Assembly (NCBI GenBank): GCA_004794785.1
Contig: SJOL01007337.1
Coordinates: 380,013-444,012 of the forward strand
Length of the DNA: 64,000 bases
Direction: 5' to 3'
From: Opisthorchis felineus
Lineage: Eukaryota > Platyhelminthes > Trematoda > Opisthorchiida > Opisthorchiidae
The position numbers and the translations under genes were made by a program. Below are positions 48,770 through 60,790 of this stretch, piece by piece. Position 1 is the stretch's first letter. Each line of letters opens with the position of its first letter. The notes under the pieces were generated by a model. That model was not told the origin of the DNA. It was given only the letters and a program-made list of their open reading frames with translations, and ran no database searches.

Positions 48770-49826
48770 CATCATAGTGGGTAAAATAAAAAAATGGGGA
48801 AGGGAAGGGGACCTAGGGATAACCTACTACAAACATCCAAGGTGTCTACACTTCCGACAATCAGGTGACACTTGTTTACAGCATGAATACCATGGTTAGC
48901 CGCCATATGGTTCAATGTCTGCAGCCAAACACAGTGAGGGTCACTTGGACCCCAGCAAGGACGGCGAACAGCACCCAAACGTTTTGTAACCTCCCTCATT
49001 CCACTCTGCCATTTCACATTCTGTGCACCTGTAGGATTACCAGTGGTTGGCCAGATGGCCGTTGATCTGTTCGCCAAGCTTGGCAAGTGGCTTGCAAGCC
49101 ATATCAATGTCCCTGCCTTAGCCCGCCTAAACAAGACGCTCAAAGAGTTGTAATTGCTGTCTCTGAGTTTACCAGTGCTTCATTCTGTTGGGACGCAAGC
49201 AGATGCGATGACCAGGTGATTATCGGCGCGCTTACGGGATACTCTCATGGACGTTGCGAAACGGACCGCAGAGAAGAGACTCAAAGGGCAATAATTCGAG
49301 CGGGGACCCTTTAGCTCGATGGCTTGAAATGAGTGCTAACCCCAGAAGAATCAGTCGCAGTGGCTTGTGGATTACCCAAAGTACACAACCGAAAATGAGC
49401 GGAGGCCGATGGGGAGGTAATTTCAACAACCATACTTGGGTCTTGAATCCACGTTTCACAGAGACACCACGCATCAATAGAAATCGAGTACAGCATGCAT
49501 ACAAGAGCACTCTGTTGGTCGGCTTGCTTCAGAGTGCGAACGTTAACGACAACCAGTTGAAGTGAGCGTCGGGGTTCGAAGAATGATTTCGAGTTGTCTG
49601 TGGCCGTGGAGGACGAGTTAACCGGAAACATTAAATCTAACGGCAACGGATGGTGAACGGATCCGTCACTACTTAGGATTTGCCTGAGGAGATGCCACCG
49701 GCACAGAGTGAGGAGGAAGAGGACGAATATGTGAAACTGGAAGAATGGAGGCTCTAGCAGTAGCCTGTTTTCACTGACGAGCCCCGCTGTATGCAGCACG
49801 AACTGTGAACCGGCTGATGTTGCCAC
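48770..49826 (-). pseudogene. LINE with endonuclease joined to tail, RT missing
   Basis: Minus strand, 5' to 3'. At about 49555-49430 the start of an APE-type endonuclease is visible: VVNVRTLKQADQQSALV, SISIDAWCLCETWIQD, VVEITSPSASAHFRL. After a frameshift it continues near 49290-49110 as LCAVRFATSMRVSRKR and LSVLFRRAKAGT, still within the endonuclease domain. It then passes at about 49050-49000 straight into the polyprotein C-terminus (MREVTKRLGAVRRPCWGPSD) and a 3' UTR matching the LINE end at about 14120-14210. The whole reverse transcriptase is missing. The precise breakpoint lies roughly 49030-49080. Upstream, about 95 codons of unrecognised N-terminal extension reach 49826. Confidence 0.75.
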
Positions 49827-51255
49827 ACGACTGCCGATGTTGTATGAGATTATTTGTAATTGTGTAAATCACGGCTGTACGTGGTTTGGGAGTACTCCGA
49901 AAGCTCCCAGACATAGACAGACTTTGGCTCAAAAGCCCAACACCAAGACAGCGGTCATTGGCTTAAGACCGTCAGAACAGAAGCAGGTGGCTACACATGT
50001 TCTGACCCCTAACTTGAAGGACCAGGATACTGTGTTAGTTAGAACTCTACCTATTGACCAACCTGATATGAAAAGCTCTGTGATCGTTGCGTGTACATTC
50101 CCCAGTATAATAGCCCAATGAGTTATAAAGGTGCATCACACATAAAGGTGCATCACATCTTGTTCGTGACGGTACAGATTTTTAAGGGCAATCAAAATCA
50201 TTGACGTGCACTTCAAGCGCACAGGAAACTTCCAACCTGCCCTCATTAAAAACCAGTGAAACGTTCACTACCCCAGTATTATAAGACTGAGGCCTGGTTC
50301 TTACAATCAGCGATTTTAAGAAGAACCACCTCCGTGGAGGAGACACTTGAAACTTCCCCAAGATGCTCCCCTCAGTGGAGAGAGTACTGTACAAGAATAA
50401 TATGTGAGAAAAAGTCCAATCTAATCAGTACTGTGTAAATGATTGTGATAAAGGTAAGCAACGGGAATAGAGCGAATCTAAAATGAAATGGGGCGCCTTG
50501 AAATTAGTAGAAACTGGGAAATAGGTTGGTTCATACGCGGATAGTTGTAGACTCCCTACGTAAAAGTAGTATATATCCTACTCTCTGTCGCATCAGATGC
50601 GTTTTCCTTCGAGTTTTTTACCGAGGCCTCACCTTAGGAAGTTTACTACAGGCAATTGTGTGTCTCAGAAATGTTCGCAGTATGATGGAGGGGTGTAAAT
50701 TCCTTATGCACTTAGGTAAACATTTAAAACGGTCTCTTTTTATCATTTAAATATAGTGGACCTTACCACTCTCCTTCAGTCCATCCCCAGTAGCCTTGAT
50801 CCAAGCCGGTTGTTCATATTTACGCATTACTGTCCTGCAATGCGACTGATTTTCAGCCATTTCCGGAAGAAACGTTACTCGTATACAGTACCTGTACTCG
50901 TACACGAAAGGCATTTAAGTGTGCAAGTACAGGTACATCGACCACCTTCTACACAAAAGTGGATTAATTTTGAATAATTGTTAGAAAGTCCTAGCTAAGC
51001 AGCATACGAATAAATTCGGAAGAAGCTTATTTGTAAAATTATAAACTGGGCGAATAAAATGTATGGGTACAGGTTCCAGCACACTGACGTCTAAAAGGCG
51101 TATGAGATGACATATGTTAGAAAAAACGGTACTATTAGTTTGCTTGCGGAATAAATGTGCTTCGTGAATTCCTAACACAAAATAAAACCAAGACGAACAG
51201 GATGTTACAACATCGGGGTCCATTTAAAGGATTAGAATCGCTATACAGCTGCGAC
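49827..51255. other. spacer downstream of the ATPase beta gene
   Basis: Contains a plus-strand 94-codon frame (49837-50121) of unknown nature and a 17-bp tandem duplication at 50125-50158. Segment 50011-50063 resembles 56450-56502. The beta-subunit 3'-UTR must lie in the upper part; no clear AATAAA on the minus strand was seen. Confidence 0.4.
50011..50063 (+). repeat. short diverged repeat, copy a
   Basis: About 70% similar by eye to 56450-56502 over 53 bases, in the same frame (NLKDQDTVLVRTLPIDQP here, NLEDYYNVFVRPLSIVQP there), which suggests a shared coding ancestor. Confidence 0.4.
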
Positions 51256-52191
51256 TTAGTCAACCAGTAATTGAAACACCATAGAACCTTCATTTTGCTC
51301 CAGGTTAACTCGGACATTTTTTGCTATCGCATAACATTTGATCCAGATAACCACATATCGCTTCGGATTTCGGAACTGCACGAACACGATTGGTGACTGG
51401 TAGTGACCTTGATTTAGAAAAGGATAGTACATTTGATTAAATATCCCATAATCTCTATCACACCATTCCGCATCTCGGTGCAGTTCGTGATGCCGCTGTA
51501 AAGAATCCATATCATAATAGCACACTTTGCCCAGGTAGGCAGCGTCAGTCTCTGTAAGCCCCTCACATTTCACTTGCACACCAGTTACATTCATTGAAAT
51601 ATCAGGCAGCCATCCGTATATACGATTCAGCTTGACTGCAAAACATGGCTGTCCTCGAAAGAAGCCGAAGCCATTTTTCAAATTGCATGGTCCTCCAGCA
51701 TCCAGCGAGTATCGACAAACCCGTCTGAAATGCACGTACCCCCGTTTCTTTTCACATGCTGTAAACATTCCACCAACCGTGTGTGTTTGATAGTGAGTTA
51801 GAAATGCAGTCATTTCGTCTACCATTGAGGAATAGGACACAGGATCCGATACACGGACGTGGACAAGGGTTGTGCGCACACTGGGATTCGGAACAACTGA
51901 TATACCTGGGTTCAGTTGCAACAGATTTGAATAACCGGTGATACGTGGGTGATCGGGTAGAATCGTGAAATAGAACAGTACATACATGTAGACGAAGAAT
52001 AATATGATAACAACGGTGTAAATGCACAGAGTGTAGGCCATCCGTGTGAAGATACTTTTCAGAATCACCGTAACGTTCCCATGTGTTTCGGTTAGTTGCT
52101 TGGGGTGGTAGGAAGGCGGAATGATTTTGAGATCATAAAGCTCAGAGTTAAATGTAGTTTCCTTGATAGTGTACAGACTTTGATATGTCAT
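51256..52191 (-). CDS. Na+/K+-ATPase beta subunit
   Basis: 311 residues, complete in a single exon. The beta subunit is a type II membrane glycoprotein needed for folding, plasma-membrane delivery and K+ affinity of the sodium pump alpha subunit. Seen here: a cytoplasmic N-terminus of about 51 residues, one transmembrane helix at about 52-78, and an extracellular domain with the six disulfide cysteines at C146/C159, C169/C183 and C209/C286. The signature GQPCFAVKLNRIYGWLPD (180-197) and the YYPF…YQSPIVFVQF block (255-273) are also present, as is an N-glycosylation sequon at N201. Length equals the family norm (about 300). Divergence: the NCSG motif reads PCNL, there are extra cysteines at 224 and 244, and the C-terminal strand is unusual. 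The start is the first in-frame ATG. Intron-free, so a retrocopy is possible, but it is intact. Confidence 0.92.
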   Translation of the reverse strand: MTYQSLYTIKETTFNSELYDLKIIPPSYHPKQLTETHGNVTVILKSIFTRMAYTLCIYTVVIILFFVYMYVLFYFTILPDHPRITGYSNLLQLNPGISVVPNPSVRTTLVHVRVSDPVSYSSMVDEMTAFLTHYQTHTVGGMFTACEKKRGYVHFRRVCRYSLDAGGPCNLKNGFGFFRGQPCFAVKLNRIYGWLPDISMNVTGVQVKCEGLTETDAAYLGKVCYYDMDSLQRHHELHRDAEWCDRDYGIFNQMYYPFLNQGHYQSPIVFVQFRNPKRYVVIWIKCYAIAKNVRVNLEQNEGSMVFQLLVD

Positions 52192-54560
52192 TTTAGAATG
52201 GAAAGGTTCATGTGAACCATAAATCCATTATCCTGATGGATAATGAAAATTACTCGTCAAATATCACAATGAAAATATATATAAAAAGACAAATGTTCGA
52301 CCATTGGAATAATCTACCAATCAGGTGCGAGTTAAAACTGCCTTCTGATTGGCTCCAAAACACGTATTTGAGACAGGCAAAAACTTTGGGCTGTTGGTAG
52401 AATGTCATCGAAAATTATGTGAGGGAATTGTCAGGGAGTGGAATTCTATCATAAAAGATAGTAACTTAAGGACAGATCGGAATATTCCGAATTTTCTGAC
52501 TCAAACAAAATTCTTGGACCACTTAACTCCTTCACAATAGTAGTGGCAGAAATCGAACGAACTTAAAAAAAGGACCATTGGAAGTGAAGCACATTGGTGA
52601 CCGTAAGTGGAAATCGACCGGATGAAACATTTTCTTTTGGCATTTTCTACAAGAGGATATTCACCTCCAGATAGGTTCCACCAGTGGACTGAATTAATTC
52701 TCTGTGGGCTCGTTTCTTTTGGATGGGCATTAGCCTCTAAGATTCAGTTCAGAGTACCACGTTAAAGTGACCTAACCTGATGAATCATCGTTCCTAACCA
52801 TAGTTTTTCACAAAGATTGATCCATGTTCAGCAGAACGGTCTATGTAGGTTTGTTCGTCTCTCTGAGTGGTGTTCCTGGAAGGGCACAGTGTAGGTTTAG
52901 TATTTCTTTTCAAGAGTATCGAACATATCCCCTTGGTATATCCGCTTATGGTATTGGCCCCCAAAAATCACGAAAAGATTTGATCATATGTGGTAGGGCG
53001 GCAATAATTTTGTTTCGGTTGTAAAGTCGAGCATTTGAACCTGCATGTGAACTTATGAACGATTTTTTTTGGTGGACGTAGGAGGATTTACTTTAAATAA
53101 TTTTAGGAAGGTGATCACTGTTGAAAGCAAAAAAAACTAGGAACTATTGATATATCGAGTTCTCTTTGTACTAAATACATTGGGATACTTGCTGAAATGT
53201 TTTGAAATCAGCTAAGGTCCAAGCTTGTCAGTGGGTTTTTAGGTTGACGTTTGCAGAGCGATAGAGGTTACAACTTTCAGCGCTGCATTGTAAGATTAAT
53301 TCTGTTTGGTTTTGGTCATCGTTTTGAGGGTTTTGAACCATAGATCCAATATCTATTTGATGATTTCACTGTCTCGTTGTATTGTAATGGGAATTAAGTC
53401 AGTTTCCAAGAATAAATTTTCTTTAAGGAAAATAGTGGGCTGTCAAATAGTTCTCGGTAACCTTGAGTGTAGTTTTCTTCAAGTGTATTGGTATATTCTG
53501 GCGCCCTCACCCGTCAACTTGTGCTTTCTTGTCCCAATCAAATTACTACATTTGTGTACCAGTATGAACATGCTTCTGCACAGCCCACTTGCCTTCTAGT
53601 ATGCAGCCACTTTTGTACGTGCTGATGCCTCCTTTCGGACACTTATAGGAGAAGTTTCTCGGAAAACCGTGTAGCTCAGAAGATTGTTCTATTTTCATCA
53701 GCCTCACAGTTAGGGACTAGACTGTCATAATGATCCGACAAGGCCACACCACAGGACAGTGCACTAGACTCGAGTTCTCTGCTTGTGGGAATTTGTCGCC
53801 GTATTCCTTAAGGGGAATCGAAATTCGGTCATGTGGGCCTGCTATAACAAAACACATGTTGGACGCAGCTCAATAATCTCACCTTGACAGAATAACATAT
53901 TGACGTTAGAGGAACTTGTGTTCACCTTTGTAACAGTTGTCCTAAAGCAAGTACAGTGGGTTATCTGGTTTACTGTTATGCATTCTTAAAATCTATATCC
54001 TGTATGTAGACAGCGTCAAACATTGCCACCTTTGGCATGAGACAGTAGGTATCCGTTTCTTCATGGCCCAATAGACAGTCGCTTCCTTTCATAGACGAAT
54101 AGCCTCAGATCACCACATATTAACCACCGGTAAACAACGCAAAATAATCCGGCTTTTGCACATGCACGAGAAACACCTTGTTTTCTTCTACACACAACTT
54201 TCACACTTTGTATTCCATTGACCGGGAATACCGCTGCTGAGAAATGTTTTGACTTTGCTGAATAATTAGCTCACACACGCACTCTCACACTGCTTGGTTG
54301 ACCTATCTGAATTCACCAACTTTTGGGTTTCCTGTACCAAAACAGGTATGCTGTGTTACTTCTAGCACAGAGGGGCAAACGGTCTCATAGCAATATATTG
54401 AGCATCACGTAATTATAACTTTGTGACACAGGTGAGATTTCACTATAGACTTCACAGTAGACATTTGAAACCTGGAAGAGATTCCGTTCTCATTAACTAT
54501 CACCTTCTCCATCAGTTTAGGATTACGGTCACAAGGGCTACTAGAGCTAACATAGTTTAC
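52192..54560. other. upstream region of the ATPase beta gene
   Basis: Should contain the beta-subunit promoter on the minus strand; no clear TATA or initiator was identified. Plus-strand frames at 52212-52400 and 52349-52540 overlap and read like two frames of one decayed coding piece (LLVECHRKLCEGIVREWNS), unrecognised. Confidence 0.35.
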
Positions 54561-54916
54561 CTGATCTAATGAACCTTTAGGAGGTACCCAATGCAGAGGT
54601 CTAGTGAATTGGTGAAATCTTCCAAGGCCTGTATACAAATCGTACAGCAATTGTTCAGTCACTCTGTGTGTCGAGACACACCCTCACAAAATCGTCGCAA
54701 AAATAAAGATTTTTGAGCAGATTACCAACGGATTTCCCAACGGATGATTCAGCTTCTGTGTTGAAGTGATAACAGTTTTCAGCAACTCGAAGAAAAATTG
54801 CTGGAACATAACTATTTGTCTGTTCTTAGTGAAAGCCTCTCCCACTCTGGTGGATTTTGGATATGTGTATTCGACAAACTTTTGTCTTTCACATCCAAAC
54901 TTACACAATGTGCACT
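54561..54916 (-). other. candidate pair of exons
   Basis: Minus strand. 54726-54916: 63 open codons after GTTCAG, including ECTLCKFGCERQKFVEYTYP and FQQFFFELLKTVITS, ending at TTG/GTAATC. 54561-54663: 34 open codons after CACACAG, LLYDLYTGLGRFHQFTRPLH and WVPPKGSLDQ, ending at the strong donor CAG/GTAAAC. Both look protein-like, and the intron between would be about 62 bases, a length known in flatworms. The phases do not match with the obvious donor (0 versus 2); using CC/GTTGGT would fix this but is a poor donor. Unrecognised. Confidence 0.3.
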
Positions 54917-55451
54917 CTGAACTATTTTTAAAAAGCGATATCACAAATGAGATGCAGTGAACTCAACAGCAGGGGTGGAGCCAAAACAGAGTAGGTTTGC
55001 AGCCAGCCAGAAATTTACAGCCGTAAGTATTTCAATAACCAATCTTCGCTGCGTATTTCATCTTTCACCCCTATTTTAACAATTAGATATGTACTGACCT
55101 GATGACGAGATCCCGAAAACATTAATGTTCGTCACTGTGTTCTTGTTCAAAGAAATAAAGATAGCTGTATCTTACCGAATTAACAATGGTGGTTTAGCAT
55201 TTTACCTGCGAAATGCAAGCACAACTGGCATCTAAGTGTGTTTGCATCCCTCATAAAATTTGGTTGAGGTGGGAGAAAAACGAAAAGACCTTTAGGTTTA
55301 GACAACCGAGTTGAAGTCACTTAACTTAATAAGCGGTGACTTGGTTTATTCAACTGACTTCTGCTTAACTAAACACAAGTTTAACGTGAATTGCTGGGAC
55401 ACTTGAAAACGATCTGGTATTGCGCCCTCAAAGCAAGACATCTGTTTTGCA
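54917..55451. other. non-coding stretch
   Basis: Nothing recognised; it leads into a degenerate CTAA-rich region. Confidence 0.4.
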
Positions 55452-55672
55452 CCAATTCACTAACTAACTATCTAGGTAAGCAAAGAAGCTAACAAACCAG
55501 CTTAGTAACCATCTAACTAGCTGGGTAACCAGTCAACCAATTAGCTAACTAAATAACCAACCAGCTAACCAGCCAACTGACTAACCAACTAACTAACTGA
55601 ATAACTAACTGGCTAACCAACAACTAACCAATTAAATAACCAGCTAGCTAACCAATTAGTTAGTTGAATATC
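55452..55672. repeat. degenerate CTAA/CCAACTAA-like array
   Basis: Repeated words CTAACTAACT, TAACCAACCAGCTAACCAGC and ACCAATTAGCTAACT. It is evidently an old or interrupted relative of the (CTAA)n array about 0.9 kb downstream, now with many CC and CAG variants. Confidence 0.8.
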
Positions 55673-56548
55673 GTCACCATTACTGGTACTAATACACCAG
55701 CAATAAGTACTGGGGCTCAACTACCACATAGTCATGAGGAAAGAAAGCTTTAATATGGAATGGAAAACAAAGTGAAAGATAGCAGTTTAGTGTCAAAACC
55801 GCATGCTCTTAAGGAAGATTATCAAGAATATGGCGTCTACATCTTTGGACAGCAGTGAAATAAAAACATTTGAGTGTCATGTCGAATTGAGGCGCCATTA
55901 GCGGGGTTGACCCATTGTCCTTTACTGACCTCACCCGACATAAATCCAGCGCACAGGGTCAGGCGAACTTTAGCTAGATAGTCAGGCTAGGAAGTAACGG
56001 CATGTGCTTGGTTGTTTCACGTTCTGCAGGGTTGCTAGTCACGTGCGACAGGATCATGTGTACACCAGGCGTGAAGGCACGATAATCCCACAGCCCTCAG
56101 TTTGACTGCAGCCACTTTCGTTTCACGCTGCCATTTCATGGCCCTATACCTTGCGATCCCCTCATTAGTGATCACATGAAAAAACAGTGCTATCTTCGGT
56201 AGACGGTGATTGAGCGTACGTAATGCATGCCTTAAACATCCCAAACTGGCAACTGCCGATTCTCTACATACTGAGTTTTAAATATCTTTAACCCACTCAT
56301 GGAATATCCTGTTTCGCTAATTGGCTGGAACAACTTCCGCGCACTTCCAAACGCACCGGTCTCCTCAAGTTCTTGAACTTACTGGTTTAACCATGCATTC
56401 CTGTCCAAGCAGGCCACATTTGAACTGCCATATCTGTTTCAACCCTCAAAACCTGGAGGACTATTACAATGTTTTTGTTAGACCTCTATCTATTGTCCAA
56501 CCGAAGTAAGCAAACCGCCGCATCACGATCAGATTAATCACCTTTGCT
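55673..56548. other. spacer between two CTAA arrays
   Basis: Contains short frames on both strands (56035-56244 minus; 56321-56509 plus) without family matches, and a diverged repeat at 56450-56502. Confidence 0.4.
56450..56502 (+). repeat. short diverged repeat, copy b
   Basis: Partner of 50011-50063, same strand and same reading frame. It ends about 50 bases before the long CTAA array. Confidence 0.4.
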
Positions 56549-57063
<515 letters not shown>

Positions 57064-60000
57064 AAATAACTCTCTTGCCAGTAAACTAATCAAATAACTA
57101 TCATGACCATTTGACAATTGTGAAGATAACCCTTACACACTCTACCCGCAGCAATAAGTTCCAATATGTTCCTGATATTTGTATTTATCAATACTATTAT
57201 TTCGTGGACCTTGCACGTCATACAGGAATTAGTAATCAAGGAGCTGAGTAGTTAATTTAAGTACTGGGTAGAATATCCGAACCAATACAAATAATGATAT
57301 TCTTTCTTGAAACCACTACGTTCTGGTTCGAAAGTAAGGGTAGCAACGGTTTGTTCGCAGTAAATCCGAGCATATATTGAGCTGTCCGCGAGTACTCAGT
57401 ACGCCATAAATTAGTATGGCTGATGACGAAAAATACTTCGTTGTTTTGGATATCGACAGGAGAGAAACTCTTAACGCCACATTACGAATTGAAGAATACG
57501 CTAAACGAGGGACCCTTTGAAAAGTTCGTTCACTCTCCAGTTCAGACCAGTTGTGTACGCAAATCAGCTGTATTCACAATATAGGATCCGCATTCAAAAA
57601 CGGAGGAATTATATGACCCAGATTTGAGTAGATCGGAAAACATCCATTGAACCTGGAATTCAGTTGATATAGTGGTATGACGGCTTGGTCGGTGTCGAAT
57701 GTGAAATGTGTGGCTGGCTATACATGGTGTAAGGTTATGGATAAATTCTAATCCTAGCTGTGGTCCTTATTAGGACTCATCAAAAGGGGTGAGATTTATG
57801 TCCAGTTGGCTAAAATTTTTTGGTTGTTACCCTGTAGATCTTGTGCTGAATGACCAGTTCCCGCAGCAGTTGGATTTGGTTTTTGGATTCACCCATCTTC
57901 AAACCAGCCGTCGGCTTATTCAGACAGTTATCTGACAACTTGTGAATAGACAGAATGTTCTGTTTGATTTATAGTCGATCCTAGTTGAAGACAAAAATAC
58001 CACCTAATAAGTTTCCGGTTCGTAGTGTAGGTGCAATCGGATTGTCACTTTCGTTCCGAGTGTGACTCATACGGGACAATACGAAGATTGCACTGTAATT
58101 TTTTGGTTGCATGCTTCGTGCTTTTCTCCTCTGTCGAATTTTTTTGTGTGGGTATCAGCAAAATTAAGAATTCAAAAGGGCGGTGTAGTCTCTTCATCTA
58201 ATGCTCATTCAGTTTCCACTGCATCTGTCATCCACGCCACTTTGTTGTTCCTGCATCCTGAATAAGTAACGTGCACCGCTTGGTATAAGCCGTTTATACT
58301 TTAACTACTTTTTGCCTGGTAGTAGCAACAAATTTAGCCATTATTATCCTAACGGGCCCTAACATCACTGTAGCCATTGCATATATGCGCATTGTCGGCC
58401 TACCACAACCATTTTGTGCGGAGGCTGCCGCACTCTTGCGTGTAAATAAGTGAGTGCGATACTCACTTGTAAGAGCCGGATCGTGGAGCAACATACTGAG
58501 ATCTGTTCGGAGGCATGAGGCGGCCCAGGCAACAAGGAGACACTACATTCAACCATGAAATACTGGTATCACCATGGAACTCACTGGCGCTCCAAAATAG
58601 TGCTACAAACTTCCGGCTCAAAACTGCATAGTTTGTTCATATGGATAAAGCACAGTGAATATTTAACCAGGTGGTAATGTTTTGCAGAAGTACTGCGTTA
58701 CCTCAACATGGCTGCCAGCACTTGGTACTGAGTGGACACACTACTTCGGACACGATTGTGGGCATGCATGTACGGCTACATAACTGGTAGTTGAGCAGGA
58801 TTGTTGGCGCTGGTAAATATTTTACACATTGTTTACAAACGGGTCTTTTTTGTTCAAGCGTATAAACACGCTGAGCCTCAAGAAAAACTCACGTTTGTAT
58901 ATGTGTTCTTCCCCCAAAACATTAGCGTCTATGGTCAAGCTTTTTTAAGTTCCTCCGAAGTATGTCTCTACCGGATTTATGGTGTTGTCCAAGCGACTGA
59001 ACCTCATATGAGGGAATTGTAGGTTTTCACAGGAAATGTCGCACTCGCTCTAAAAAGAAGAAGCAAACCGCTGTGAAGATCAACAGCCATCAAGTAACAA
59101 CAACCGGTAAGGTGCTCCACAACCTACGTCAAAACTCGGAATATGGATCCATTGTAAAACGTTTGGAGTTTGTGTTCAGTTAAAGCAGCACGCCCTAGTT
59201 GGAAACGGCTAACTTCCAGACGTATGTGGTAATGAGAATAACCGTAGTTTTCTTAAATATTAGAGTTATTTGGAGAGAACAAGGGTTTTTTTAGAAAAAG
59301 AGAGGTCCCCAGGAAACCGTGAACTGTTTGGTCGAAGAAGGCCCGTTTGCACCATCCGGGGCTTCGTAAGGTCAGCGTCACATTTTTCTGAAGGTAGCTT
59401 ATTGTTGAAGCAAATGACAGAGAGATATCTTTCTTCCCTTGCAGTGTTACGGATGTATGGTGATTCTACTGCGCAGACTAATAGCGCTAATAAACCAGTT
59501 GTACTGCTGAATAGTAGTAAGCGTTAGGTAAGCCACCATACCCCACTGAGTTTCCAATTCGTATGAAAATGTAATCACCAAATGCTGAAATTCTTTTGAG
59601 TGAAATAAGTCCGTAGTTCAAGTAGAATATAAGGTTGAAGGAAATTCGGGGACTACGCCTGCTTGATGAGCTCCAAGAAAGGCGAAACCGGTCGTGGGCC
59701 GTCGAAGAGCTTTCAGCAACCTTTTGAGTAGTTTCCCTGTTTCTCTCTTTATGTCTATATCTGTGGGTCGCGACAAAGATTCTAACAACGCGCGTCTTGA
59801 CAATGGTTGAAAAGAAATCATCTACAGCACGTCTTTAACACAGCTAGATTGGATGGAACCAAAAAACTGAGTAAATAAGCACAACAATCAAAGTGCAACT
59901 ACGGTTGATATGGAAATATTACGCACTGCATAGAGCGTTGACTATGGATAGAGATACAACTATCCCATATTCAGGTAAATCTATGATAGACACTAAACAA

Positions 60001-60236
60001 CATAGAGGAATATGGTATTTTGGGTATGAAATTCCAGTTTATTGGAAACGAATTGGGCTACTGACACCGAGAATGACACGTTTTTAGAACCCATGAACTT
60101 GCTGCAGCAATGCGCACGTCAGATGCACTTGAATATTTTTGAGTCACATTAAACTAGACCGAATTTTGAGGAAACGGACAGAAAAGCATGGGACGCTCAC
60201 ATGTAACCAATGATTCGTTGAAGGTGACAACCAAAC
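57064..60236. other. non-coding tract
   Basis: No confident gene. A short basic open segment near 59035-59103 (RSKKKKQTAVKINSHQ, donor GGTAAGG) is a possible small exon. Repeat A copy 4 lies at 59617-59738. Confidence 0.4.
59617..59738 (-). repeat. dispersed repeat A, copy 4
   Basis: Minus strand: GGGAAACTACTCAAAAGG, CTCTTCGACGGCCCACGACC, CGCCTTTCTTGGAGCTCATC, GCGTAGTCCCCGAATTTCC and CAACCTTATATTCTACTTGA. Same order and length as the copy at 39966-40118; mismatches are scattered substitutions. Confidence 0.65.
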
Positions 60237-60359
60237 CAGAATGTACTCGGCGATGAACTTCTGCGCGAAAATTTCCTTCAGGCCTGCTAGGCTAGAAAAC
60301 AGGGTAGCTAGCGGATCTTCTAATGTGTCCATTTTCCCTGCCTCACATTCGTTTAAACA
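60237..60359 (-). other. candidate internal exon, helical
   Basis: Minus strand: pyrimidine-rich acceptor ACCAATCTTCCGCAG, 41 open codons (CLNECEAGKMDTLEDPLATL, then FSSLAGLKEIFAQKFIAEYI), exact phase 0 at both ends, donor CTG/GTTTGG (weak beyond GT). Helical, protein-like composition. Unrecognised. Confidence 0.33.
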
Positions 60360-60746
60360 CTGCGGAAGATTGGTAAGCGCGCATCAAATATCGGCCTACT
60401 TTACGACGAATATGATGTTTATCTGATTATTGCACGTTAGACGCCACATATATTAGTTTCTCTTCAATTGGCTCAGCGGAACAGTTGTCTCCTAGATAAC
60501 CTTTTTTCCAATAAAGCGACTTCCTGTCCACTTTTATTTTACCGGAGATTTCAAGGTAGCAATCTTCGTCGGCAAATAAGAATTTGGGAAGTTGTTGAGT
60601 CAGATCTCATCCGTATTGAAAAGGTTAGAAATCATGTTCGGTTGTTTCATCCCTATTAGAACTCAGCAACAGTGCGCGTCACACGAACGTTCTAAGGGAA
60701 TCCGAACCAGCAACATTTCGCCTAGAAGTTGGAGCCTAAACTGTCC

Positions 60747-60790
60747 GGCCACGAGCGGCAGATCGGCAATGTGATCATCTCGCACTTGGG
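60747..60790. repeat. repeat B, copy 1
   Basis: GAGCGGCAGATCGGCAATGTG, then ATCATCTCGCACTTGGG. The partner at 62418-62456 reads GAGCCGCTGATCGGCAATGTG, then ATTAACTCGAACTTGG. Both are followed by CTCCTCGAG some 80-110 bases on. Confidence 0.5.

Noticed and set aside
49837..50121. 94-codon plus-strand frame as a gene
   Set aside because: No motif, no splice borders, and it begins next to a LINE end; only the small repeated segment within it is notable.
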